From Coffea arabica (Eukaryota > Streptophyta > Magnoliopsida > Gentianales > Rubiaceae): DNA of 64,000 bases. Both the position numbers and the translations under genes were made by a program. Positions 47,886 to 58,970 of this stretch are shown in pieces (positions within the stretch are counted from its first letter, which is position 1; each line of letters opens with the position of its first letter). A model generated the notes under the pieces. The model searched no databases, was not told the origin of the DNA, and saw nothing but the letters and a program-made list of their open reading frames with translations. The stretch is from NCBI RefSeq assembly GCF_036785885.1, contig NC_092323.1, forward strand, positions 806,001-870,000. Direction: 5' to 3'.

Positions 47886-49555
47886 GATTTAAAGTTAGCC
47901 TTAATTTCTTGTGATCGCCATTAAATATAGTATAAGAAACCTACCATTATACCTAAATAAAAACTTTCCATGTGAACGTTCTATGCTCGATCGCTTCATT
48001 TGAAAGTCGAAACCCCATACCATAGTAGTTCTTCTGGCTTATTATGTATATATAGGAGGAGATCAATCAATTGATTCTACTTTCCATATCTTAGATACTC
48101 TACTTCTCTTTAATTTTCTGTTCCAAATGGGAACATTTTGCTTCCACGACAGAAGATCTCGTCAATCATCCAAAATTCTAGGCACCCCAAATCACCAATG
48201 ACAAGGTCGGTGGTATATTTAATTTGCATATCTTCCCCCTCCCTTTTTCTTTTCAATCAACAGAGGAAAAAACTGTCGATGCCTCCAAAATCGGTTTAAG
48301 CATTAAATGTGAGCGACCGGATTGCAAAAATTAGGCTGAGCTTTAGTTACTAGCAAAAGATCTGGGATCAATAATTTCTTTTAATGCATTACATGTAAAA
48401 CGGAATGGCATGAATTAAGTCGCACCATTGCCATTGGTATGTAAAGTGCAAGACGATCTGGACGTAAACACCACCCCGAAAAGTTCTGTTCTGTTAAAAA
48501 AAAAAAAAAAATCCGGAAGGATTAATAATATAATTTGCATCCACGGTGAATCGTTAATAAAATTAAAAAAAAAAAACACAGGTAGACTTAACCATACTGT
48601 AAAACATCAGAAGAAATGACAAAATACTAATCGTGCATGAATATAGCCATTCCGTTTTACATGTAATGCATTAAAAGAAATTTTTGGTATTTAACCACTA
48701 ATACTATACATCCCATTGATCACAAAATGAATATTTTGGTGCAATTTTTTTTCAAAAATTCATAGTATCAAAATTCTTTGTGACCAATGATGAATTCTTT
48801 TTTTTTTTTTTTTTTGGTTGGCTGAAAAACAGAAGTATTAATAAGTCAAAGTAAATGGAAGAAAATGGTGGGTATTGATAGCCGTCAAAGCCAGAGTACG
48901 TATAACTCTACATGGAGATCGAGTCACACTCACACCCTCGATGAATGATTTACTGCGCTTTGCATGTAAGAATCGAGTCGTTGCAGAAACTGCAACCATT
49001 AATGTGAATCGATCAAATTTACAGGATGAGGCTACTTTTTGTAACAATCGCAACAATGATTCTTCTACCAATTGTGGCTCAATATATCGCCCGTCATTCA
49101 TACGAGTATCTAAAAGTATAAGCTCAACCCTTTTGTCTGTCTGCATAATTTCTTTCACTTTTGTTGCAGTGTTGTTGGCGTTCCCTTGTTATTTAGACAA
49201 GCAATTTGTTAGTTCAACTTGAGAGTTGGCACACTGAAATTAGTCCCCAAGCTTGGAAGAAATGAGATCATCAAAACACTCCACATGCAGTTATAAGCAA
49301 ACCACCAATGGTTTTTAATTAAGAACTAAAACACTCGCCTTTGCATGATGTCTTTATTGCTAGTAGCATAATAAGACCTCATGAAAAGGCCGAACCAAAC
49401 AAGTTTCAAACTCATACTAATTGTTCGAACTCCAATAACAGAAACCCAAACAAACACGAAATTTAACTACGTAGAGAAATAGCAAGCAGCATATTATTTG
49501 TAGAAGATATAGAAAAGAAGCCAGCCGTTGACATTGCAATCAACCGTTGAGGAGA
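47886..49555. other. Spacer between the HIPP paralogues
   Basis: Promoter side of paralogue A and 3' side of paralogue B. Contains a perfect 36-bp inverted repeat (48374-48409 and 48646-48681) and a long T run at about 48799-48817. Overlapping open frames at about 48838-49222 on both strands match no family I know, so no gene is called. Confidence 0.4.
48374..48681. repeat. Perfect 36-bp inverted repeat with 236-bp spacer
   Basis: Arms 48374-48409 and 48646-48681 are exact reverse complements (the left arm starts ATTTCTTTTAATGCATTACA and ends ACGGAATGGC). The spacer is AT-rich with two A runs. No flanking duplication is obvious, so I do not assign it to a transposon family. Confidence 0.85.
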
Positions 49556-50649
49556 TCACCACATGCCAAAGCACTTGAAGGACCCCTTGCGGTGTCGCCG
49601 AGGCAGCTCCGGCATGTACGTAGGTGGTGGAATCAGCCCTATAGGAGGGCGGTGGAGCCGGTACACCCTCCTATGCGGGTATGCAGCTGTAGGATGTATT
49701 CTTCCGTAAGTGTAGCCGCAGGGATACCCGTAAGTGTAGCCGGGGCCAGAAGAATTACGCGAACCATCGCCGTTGATTTCTGGATGCTTGACATTGGCAT
49801 GAACCAGATGCCCATGCCTGTTGTTGAATGATGTTATGGCACTCATGAGTTCTGTAGGCTCAACTTCACCATAAAAGCAAGCTATCCCTTCAATGGGATC
49901 TATCCTGACCGAATAGACTCCTAAAACACAAATTAATCAAGAAAAAAAAATTAATTGCAATGAGGAGAAAGCGAAATCAAAGAGCACTGATGGAGTACGC
50001 GGCTTAATTATTAGGAGTAGATATATACCGACTACAGAGCTGAAGACTTCACAAGCCTTCATCTTGCATGCCTCACAGCGGATGTTAATTCTCATCAGAC
50101 AATTCTACAACAATCAAAGACAAAATATTCAAGACTTTGGTTTTTACAAATAACGTAGGGATAAGTCTTTATCCTCGCATGTAAAGGTAAACCAGAACTG
50201 GAAGATTAAGAATAATATATTTTAAAACGCTAAACATCAAATGAAAGAGTGGAGTCAATGTAAACTAAAATCTACACGCAAGGAATTATTAATCTGTAGA
50301 ATCAAAGATTGTCGATCGATCTTTTTATCAAACAAAAAAAAATGAATTTTTTTTTTTTATAATTAACTATGCAAGTCATCACACATCCTGCACCAACGAC
50401 TATTAACGATAAACCCAAAATTTAGAGTGAATGAATATGAAATTAATATATCTGCTTATAACGAAGACATTATTATTGTTATCTAGACAAAGGCCACCGT
50501 TTTAATTAGGGGGACATAATTTTGCGTTACAAATCCAATAGAGAGAGCATAATAATCAACACATATGCATCAAAAAAACTGAAACAGGCTTGAACGAAAA
50601 GCAAAAAAAATAAATCTTGGTTTATTACCGCTTCTGCGTGCAACGCCAT
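49556..50649 (-). CDS. Heavy-metal-associated (HIPP-like) protein, paralogue B
   Basis: Tandem paralogue of the gene at 46212-47747. Exons (minus): 50629-50649 (MALHAEA), 50029-50104 and 49556-49920, giving 153 residues. HMA core: CLMRINIRCEACKMKACEVF, then VVGVYSVRIDPIEGIACFYG, with the C-E-A-C metal site. The linker is Gly/Tyr/Pro/Arg-rich and differs from paralogue A. The C-terminus reads KCFGMW: CFGM would be a CaaX box, but one extra Trp codon (TGG) follows it before the stop TGA, so no canonical CaaX is present. The first two exons have exactly the same lengths and phases as in paralogue A, showing tandem duplication. Confidence 0.88.
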
Positions 50650-50742
50650 CAGAACTTGCCCTCGATCGCGTTCTCCAACTGCCTCAAAAACAGGGTGAAT
50701 GCTAGTATCTAACTTCGTGAAAAAGAAGTATGAATGCAATGG

Positions 50743-50750
50743 TATTTATA
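50743..50750 (-). promoter_or_regulatory. Probable TATA box of HIPP paralogue B
   Basis: TATAAATA on the minus strand about 94 nt upstream of the ATG, within the same ATGGTATTTATAGAT context as paralogue A. Confidence 0.6.
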
Positions 50751-51722
50751 GATACGGTTTAGCCTTCTTGGAATGAAATTTAGGAAAATTTCCATTATAA
50801 TATATTAAAGATACGCTCAATATATTATATTCGCTACCTTAATTAAAGACTTTCCATGTATATCCGATTCATTGCACTTAATTAAAAACCCTAGTAATTG
50901 CTGCCAGCAATGTTGGAGAAAATTTCCATTCCATGTTTTGGCCTTTTCACCCGTTTTTGGACATTCTTTTTTCTTGCATGAACCGAGTTTATTCCTTACA
51001 AGTTGAAGATCTCGCAATCGTCATAAATTCTGATCGTATATAGTAGCATGAGAGGTTACAATGAGGGGCAAAATAAGACGCGTCTTTCTTTGTTTTTTTT
51101 TGGTTGTTTGGCGAAGGAATTTAAATGATGATGATGATGAACATATTTAACTGTAACTTTAATTCTGGACTTGCACATAATTAGCAAAACTTTAAGGTTG
51201 TGTTTGGATTGCATTTTTCATGATTTTTCATGAAAAGATTACTATAGCGATTTGATATATGCGAGGGAAAAAAATAATAGGAAAATGTGATTACGGAAAA
51301 TAACATAATTTTCTTACGAAAAATAACAATCCAAACAAGGCCTTAATCTGGAGAGGATTATATCGGATTCATTAGAAACTGTCTCTTATCTTATGAGGGG
51401 ACTTGGGAAAACATTTACCAACTTGTGATCGTGCTATATTGACTACATTGAAGATTTGCTGGAAACAATGAAAATTTAATACATATATATATATATATAT
51501 AGATTGGGTGTCCAGAGCTTGAGCAAAATAGTTCCACACAACAGGCCCGATCAGTGTATTTATAAACTTCTTAGCATTCATGCATAGAGGTACTGATCCT
51601 AAGAATATTAACCTGACCAGCGGCCAATGTACAATCTATCAGGGAAAAAAAAATAAAAGGGGCCGGTGTACAATCTATAAATCAAAAAGGAGGTCCTCTC
51701 ATGTTCCAAATAACGAACTATT
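50751..51722. other. Intergenic between HIPP B and SPO11-1; one MITE
   Basis: Contains the GTTTGGAT-family MITE at 51196-51342, a TA run at about 51481-51500, and the presumed 3' UTR of SPO11-1. No gene. Confidence 0.45.
51196..51342. mobile_element. GTTTGGAT-family MITE with intact ends
   Basis: Left end GTTGTGTTTGGATTGCATTT and right end AACAATCCAAACAAGGC form inverted termini. The interior has gatttgatatatgcgaggga, a variant of the family core. About 147 bp; the exact target duplication is unclear. Confidence 0.7.
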
Positions 51723-54700
51723 TTAGATGTAGACTCCTCCTCGGATCTTGGATGGAAGATACTCCTCAGACAAGAATGAAAGTGACTGCACCGATAATGC
51801 TTCTATCTCACATTTGAGTCCTCGAGCAAGGAGCAAGTCCAGTTCAAACCTTTTTTGAAAAAAAATGACCAAATTGTCAGCGTTGAGAGAGAGAAATAGA
51901 ACCAATGAGACAAAGACACAGAATTCAACCTCCACTGAGGTGCTTCGCGTCGCAAGTAACACCTTAGTAACATTGCTTCAACTCTAGTCTTATCTGACAA
52001 GGAATTCAGGACTTTTATGAGATGTATTATGAAGTATGCCAAATTCAAGTTGTCGAATCCGCCAAACACACTAAAAGACAAAAGCAAGAAAAGAATAGAA
52101 AGGGAACGAGTAAGAGGCTATCCTTGAGCATGCATCTTACCTTCTCTAGTTAAAGGTAGCAGACAATGTTGAGGAAGGCAATACTTCTCAACTTCGGATG
52201 GAAAAACACCAAGCCACCTTATCTCTGGAACGCATAGAAATTTTGCATCATAGGCCATTTGCTTCAAAATCGGGAGAAAGATATCAGTCAATGAACCAGG
52301 TAATCAGGCTTCTATTTTATAGCAGAATTGCAGGTTCCCATCTCCATTACACGTACATAAGAATTTGATTATGCTAGCACGCGGTCAATATGTATTGAGA
52401 GTGAAAAATACTTCAGTTATGAGATCTCACCATAGAACCAAATCTGTAAGTTGTCAAGATATCAATGCCATAAGGATCACAATCTACCAAACAATAGGCG
52501 GGCAGATGCAGCTTTTCAATAAGGAGGCGCAAAAATCTGGTTGAAAGGCAAAGCAATAGCTACTGTTAAGATGGCCAACCAGAATCTTGTAGGTCATATG
52601 TTGCATATCTCAACAGCAATCGGAACAACAGCCTTTACCTTCTCGTTGGCACATCAGGATAGCCTCTTCCCTAACAACCAGACGTCAAATTATATAATTG
52701 TGCAATGAAATTCAACCAGAAGAAAACTAACTGTGATGAAAATGTAACTCTTTCTTTGTGCAACAAGGATCATTCACTAGTTCTGGAATACTAAACTCAC
52801 TGTGACGACAATGCAACGGTTTCTTGTGCAAAAAGAATCATTCGCTAATCTCTGGAATACTGAAGGGTATATGAAGAACAAAAATGGTTAAAAATAAGAA
52901 TCTAAATTATCATAATGATAACGAGCACCAGTTTGCTAAGAAAAAATCATATACCTGATTCTTTCTCGACAACTAATATATACCGAGCAACACCAATTAT
53001 ATCTACTTGCAACTATTAAGGATCACAAGATTCCATTTTGCTTATATTGACCTTTGCTAGCAAACTAAATCTAATAGCAGACTACTATAGCATGCTAGGA
53101 TAAACTTTGATTCAGCCAATTTGCATGTTAAGTATGTCCTTGTTGGAGGAAGAGACCGAATGCTCTAAGCTATTGAACAGAATTGTAGTATCAAAGAAAG
53201 GCTATATCCATGTCTTTGTCAACCGGATACTTTCGACATCTTCCACATGAACAGGCACAGGATAAGCCTGCACAACAACAAACAAAATAGCCATAACTTT
53301 CATCCCAGCTTCATCCGAAAATTTCAACGTGAACATTTATTCTCATCTTTACCGTGTTAGGATTGTTGATGCAATCAAATTTCCTCCCAGCTTCTGAAAA
53401 TTTGAGCCAACCCATAACCATTCTACATCAGAAGAATATGTGATGTAAATTAGGGCCACAACTGTCATAATATCAATTGAAGTCGGTATAAAAAATCAGA
53501 AGAAAATTTCAGCATATAAAAGTGATTGGTAGTTTTGCAATACAGTAAAATCACATCTTGCTGACAAAATATGGTAATGCCACGTTGAGGATAACTACAG
53601 AAAATGTCTTTTTTGGTTAGAGACAAAAAACAAAAAAAAAAAAAACTTCAGCTCAGATGCACCGGATATCAGTATCATAACAGGGTACTCTTATTAGGCA
53701 AAAGTAATAATCATAAGGGCTGCAGTTTTCATGAAACTAACAAGCATGAAGTTGAGAGAGATAGCCAACAGAAGCCATGTCAGATTTCAAGTACTAGTAA
53801 GACAATCCACTTGCGGAAGAGACATGTGTCACATTGACCACATCATTTCTACATGTCATGCTTGAAACATAGTTCCAGTGATTTTGATATGGAAATTTAC
53901 TTTTGCCATATTCAGAAGAAGTTACCAACCCATTTCCAACAGATACCTGCACAAGAGAATCACAGATGCATTACTTTCGTGGTCATAAGTTTCTGAATAG
54001 TCGGGCAATCTTTTGAAGGAGTTTGAATTATTCAAAATGATAGCAGTAAAGTCACATGCATTATCAAGGCAGCATTTTGACATGGCCATGTGCTATAGCA
54101 TACGTAAGTAGCACTTGGAACTCTTGAGCAAAGCATCAAAGCAAAACCCATAACATCTAAGCAAGCAAATAGTCACAGACAGAGCTAAGTATGTTAGACT
54201 AAAATCTTTTGTCAGCCGAAACTTTAAGCGAAAAATAGTTAATTCAGAAGAGAAGACGTTTATAAATTACTGCCAGAACAAAGTTTAATGAATGTAAACA
54301 TATCTCTAATTTAAATCCTAAAAGCAGGCACTCTGGGTTAAACAAACACAGCAAAGGAGAAAATAACAGAGGTGAGTATTGAGGTAACCTAAGTTTTGCC
54401 CGCGTCATACGCGTTCATAGGAAAGCAAGCCAAAATATGTTTCAGATATTATTAGAAACATTTGGCAAGTTAAATACTACAGTTACACGTTTATGAATCA
54501 CAGGTATATCCAGCATTGATCAACTAAAAATTGAAAACCACATTAACAGTATTTACCACATTTAAGTTGTGACGACTGCACTGCAGAAGAATGCAAATGT
54601 CATTAATTGCTCGGTCAACAACAGACTGCTCTGTTTGCAAAAATAAAATGATAGTTAGATGCCTGTCTTAGAAGTACAGGGAAGAAAGTTCCTTACAACT

Positions 54701-56071
54701 GTTAAAATTAAGTAACAGATTTATGCAAAGATCTAGTAAAGTATGATATGTGGTTAAATACGTTCCTCTAACAGGTATAGGGACTCCATTTCATCAGCCT
54801 ATTATAAGTATGACAATACCTAGGGATGAATGTAGATCATTGAGCTAACTTGCTAAATGTAGAGAAGATTTTATAAAATCATTCATAGTCCTTCACTGAA
54901 ACTACCCCAAAGACAGAACCAATATTCATTACTCATTCCTCAATTTTTAAATCCTGGAATTTGAAATGGACCATTATTGATTTCAAAACAAGGAAATTTT
55001 TTTTGTACCTTTGAAAACTGTAGGATGCATGTAGTAAATATCCCTTTTCGAACCATGCCTGTTTTGTTGCAGAAGTGTCTGAACTACAAGCAGCACTCGA
55101 AGCAAGACATCTGAATAGGGAACTCACAATATAGAAATTAATATGAACTTTGGTTTGCACTAACAGGAATCAAGATTCAGAATTGGCTGAACAGTCTTCT
55201 GGATAGTCATCTAAGGTTTGACCTGGTTCTTGAAAAAAAAATTTAGAGGATAGCAAAGTAAAAGCAAGGAACTGTCTTTCTGGTTTCCAAAAAGAAAAAC
55301 ATTATAGTCTGGGATACAGCAACAAAGTACATCACTCACCCAGTCTACGAGTATGACATTCTCTCTGCAACGTCAATAGCTCCTTCCCCACAGATATACC
55401 ACAATTGCAGTAGCTGCACAAACACAATCAGACGCTTGAATCTCATGCGTCTGAAATTCTTTTTCCCCTTCTCTTTTTCAGCTAGAAAAAAAATTAAATC
55501 TCAAGGGCACTAATCCACTAGTCATTACTATATTTCGTTTCAATTCCACACATCATCTGTCAATTACTAATTAGAAACATCACTACTATACTCATTCCAG
55601 AAAAGGGGGAAGTAACTTAATTTCCTACAAAGAATAGCTCGTATGCCCGTTGTTCGGAAACAAAAGACATGTTGCAGAAATTCTAAGAATGACGCTGAAA
55701 CATAATTTCGAAATTGAACTGACAACTGAGATTAATCGAGAAATTTGGGATGGATATTCCAAAATTAGAAAAAAATACTTGATCGAAGCATTCAAGGAGA
55801 AAAATCATGAGTTCAAACCAGTTTCCAGAAGTTTCGGTGCAGTAGTTTCGGAATCGATCAATTTGAACGACCGGCGATTGTCCATTGGAAAGATTCGTGA
55901 GGATCGATAACGTCAGCTCTGCAAAACGAAATCAAAAATTAAAAAGTGAAATTATAGTAGAGAAGTTTCTGTTCCTCAGTTGGGGCAGATAATGGTGGTG
56001 CTATTACTTCTAATTCTTCTGAGCAAGTCGGAGGGTATGGAACTGCTCAAGCACGAACGCTTTCCCTCCAT
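51723..56071 (-). CDS. SPO11-1: Meiotic recombination protein SPO11-1 (topoisomerase VI A-like)
   Basis: Catalytic-type subunit that makes the DNA double-strand breaks starting meiotic recombination. Fifteen exons (minus): 56008-56071, 55819-55918, 55340-55413, 55009-55110, 54557-54630, 53930-53946, 53353-53422, 53231-53267, 52955-53002, 52801-52859, 52639-52670, 52431-52536, 52141-52261, 51930-51993, 51723-51849. Total 364 residues; Arabidopsis SPO11-1 has 362. The winged-helix region holds the catalytic tyrosine in KRDIYYMHP (Y105/Y106). The Toprim region has the Glu in YILVVEKES and the DxD in CLVDCDPYG. The C-terminus EALSVQSLSFLSEEYLPSKI is that of SPO11-1, not SPO11-2. Exon 6 is only 17 nt and in-frame splicing needs a weak donor (GG/GTTGGT) four bases before a better-looking one. 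Intron 10 carries a decayed copy of exon 10. Confidence 0.93.
52732..52790 (-). pseudogene. Decayed tandem duplicate of SPO11-1 exon 10
   Basis: Lies in intron 10, directly after exon 10 (52801-52859). It has the same length (59 nt), about 80% identity, an AG acceptor before TATTCCAG and a GT donor (GTTAGT) after CACA. In the exon's reading frame it hits TAG within five codons. Either a neutral relic or a possible poison exon. Confidence 0.8.
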
Positions 56072-58970
56072 TTTTTGTCTGTTGGAAGTTGGAACGAGCC
56101 TTTTTAAAGTTTAAACGCCGTGACCATAGGCGGGCTGTGGACCAATTGGGCCATTCAAATGTCGAACATGATTCGGCTTTTGCTGGGCCCATGTGGCCGG
56201 CACCGAAACCGTCATCATCTTATCATCCTGCAGGGAACGATTGCCACCAGTGTTGTTGGACCCAGTTCTCAAACTTTTCTTTCTTTTTTCATCCAAACAT
56301 AATTTTGAGTTACCTAAATTGTAATATATGCATTTATTAATAGAAATAAAAAATGCCATTCATTTAATGTAAATATCAAAATGACTCATTTTTCTGAATA
56401 ATCTCTAAATCAATATGTGTTTCATTCCTATGATTTTATCAATTTAGCATCCAATTTGCATTAGTTTAGTTTTTCAAGTAATTTTGGAGAATGGATATAT
56501 TTTGCCATGAATTTACATTTTTATATATAATTATTAGATGTATATTTAATTGCAAGTCTAATATATTTGAAACATTTTCTATGATTGGCCGAATATAACC
56601 AAGAATTTAATTTTAATATTTTTGAAAACTTATAAAAATATAAAATAATTGTGACATCATACTAACGTCAGTGGATTTTTTATAATGGTTCAACCGATCC
56701 GATCAATTAATCCCCGACCCAATAATTTAGTCAAGTCGTTGTTCGATCTGAGTTTAATAAGTTGATTGCCACGGATGATGATTCATAATTTGATTTTTAA
56801 AAAAAAAAACTTTTTGCGCTCTTCTATGACTTTCCATGAGCTATAAGATACCTAACTTTGTGTTCTATAGCTATTCAAAAATTGACTTTTGGAAATTCAT
56901 AAGTATTTGAAAGCACCCTAAGCTAAATGAAGAATCGGAGATGATTTAAAATAGATTTTTAAAATAATACTACAATACTTTCTGTGATGCGATATATGTG
57001 TAAAAGAAAAAGAGAAGAAAGATAATTAAAAAAATTGACACGAAAAACAAAAACAGGACTATTAGAAAGAGTTGATGCAGGTCAAGAGTCTAGAATGGTC
57101 CCTGACTGACAGTGTCTAATACTGTAAGAGATGATGATGGTAAGCATGTTGCAATGGCAAAGCTTTAAAAAATAGACCATTTTTTTTTTTCTTTTGGAAG
57201 GAAAACAATAGACTTATGTGGATACTCATCAATTATATTGAAAACGATAAGCCAAGCTCAACTTGTCCCAAAGTCTAAATATGCTTCGACAATGATATCA
57301 TATCGGATTCCGTTCTGATCTTCTCCCCATTCAGAACCAAATCTGAAAGTAAATTATACAACTGAAGGTCAGCGAGTCTGCAGAGATTAGGAAGATAAAT
57401 CATCCCCACAACTCCACAGTGTAATATTCTTTGAAACTTTTGTATACTTTCAACTCCTACATAATATAACCTAGCCCCTCCCCACCCCCTCCTCCCCTTC
57501 CCACTACCCCACCAAAAGGAAAAAAAGAAAAAAAAAGAAAAAAAAGAGTTTTGAAGAGCACCAAAATTATTACTGTTGTTGTTGTTGTTATTTTTTCGCC
57601 AAATGTAGGATATTTTCATAAAGTCCAGCCGAATGCTTTCATAACTATATATACAGGTTGATGGTAACTTCGTTTCCCTTTTTAATTTGATCCTATAATT
57701 TGTGTAAAGTACAATTAATTAACACTTGGTATTGGGCATGTGTCAATTATACATTAGCGCGGTAGCTTTACTCTACTGGAAACACTACTGATCCAGAAAC
57801 TTTTTCTCCCGGGAACTGGGTCATCCTGAAAACGATGCCAAGCCCTTCGGATCCACGATGTTCTAGCAAATTCTGAGCAGGATTCCGAGCCTTCTACTTT
57901 GCAGTGCGGCAGAAAACCAGAATTTCTGGACGGAACCCTTATTGCCAAACTGTGCTTCCACTGTGTGAGTTTTTCTAGCCCAGATCATTTGCGGTTTTAT
58001 GCTACTTGACCCCATCGTTCTCTAACTTGTAAATTGCTTTCTCCCTGCCTTGCTTACATATCTGAATTCATCTGATTATAATGCCACTTTTATATGTACT
58101 CCCCTCGTGTTCATTTTTCAAACCTAGTGGTTCGTTACTCTTTAATGTGGACTGTAGTGTATATGTTTTGTTTTCTTGATGATTAATCAGGCCGTGAAGT
58201 GGAAATCGATTTCTTGTAGTTGTGGTTTTGCAGTATTATCTTTTAGCCTAATTGATTTGAAAACCAATCACTTTCTTCAGAATAGTTTCTTTTTCTTTTT
58301 GTCCTGCTCCGGTAACTGTTGAATAGCTGATCTTTCTTGCAAAGCGAGGAATTTTACAAGGTAAGAAGTCCAAGAACTTACTGTAATTTTAGCTAGTTGT
58401 GTCAAAGTTAACATCTTTAATCAAACAGAACGAAACTGCGTTTGGGGGATCAATCAACTTGGGAGTTTAAAGGGATGGAAGCCTACAAATCGTGAGCTGC
58501 AAAACTAAATGGGGTTTGATGCGCTATTTTCTCACGGTGTTTTTTCTATTTCCTTTTTTTGTTAATTTTTTTGAAGGGAAGGGTAGGAAATAAGGAGCTG
58601 GAATGGGGTTTTGGATGGCTGAACCAGCAGTCGAAGATCAGGAAGAGTGATCCTTGACCATCTGGCCATATTCAATCCTATATGGAGGTTTTCCCTAACA
58701 CATTTTCAGGTCAAATTTTTAATGACATATATTACATCTGGAAAAGTGCTGAGGTATGGTTTATCTAAAAGATGAGCTACCGTTATTGGCATTAATACGC
58801 AAACAAAATATATTTCTTTGAAAGTAGTACTAGTGAACTTCGAGGATGCTAGCAAAACCACTTCTTATATATTACATCACAGTCTGTAGAGTGTGATATA
58901 TTGCGCTTCTTAGGTCCTTAATATGTTAAAGCTGTTAATATCGTGCAGGGTATTGCTCTACATTTGCTGG
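56072..58970. other. Divergent promoter region of SPO11-1 and TPK1-like genes
   Basis: About 2.9 kb. It holds the SPO11-1 promoter, AT-rich DNA with a fragment of the GTTTGGAT MITE family near 56950-57030, and the 5' UTR region of the channel gene. A 5' UTR intron is likely: a donor-like AAG/GTAAGA lies near 58369 and an acceptor-like GTGCAG/GG ends at 58948. No coding region is seen. Confidence 0.45.
56950..57030 (+). mobile_element. Fragment of a GTTTGGAT-family MITE
   Basis: Retains a variant of the core (ctttctgtgatgcgatatat). Ends lost. Confidence 0.4.

Noticed and set aside
48838-49222. Overlapping frames on both strands, about 110 codons each, next to a long T run
   Set aside because: The T run suggested a retroposed sequence on the minus strand, but no target duplication, domain or known family could be recognised, so neither a gene nor an element is called.
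53353-53418. A GT-TG (non-AG) intron in SPO11-1 before exon 7
   Set aside because: First considered because GTTATGG is preceded by TG. Using the donor four bases earlier in exon 6 gives a canonical AG acceptor at 53423-53424 with the same total length, so a non-AG site is not needed.
55650-55910. Plus-strand frame of 86 codons starting at ATG
   Set aside because: It overlaps SPO11-1 exon 2 on the other strand, which has clear homology (SNGQSPVVQIDRFRNYC). The plus frame matches nothing.
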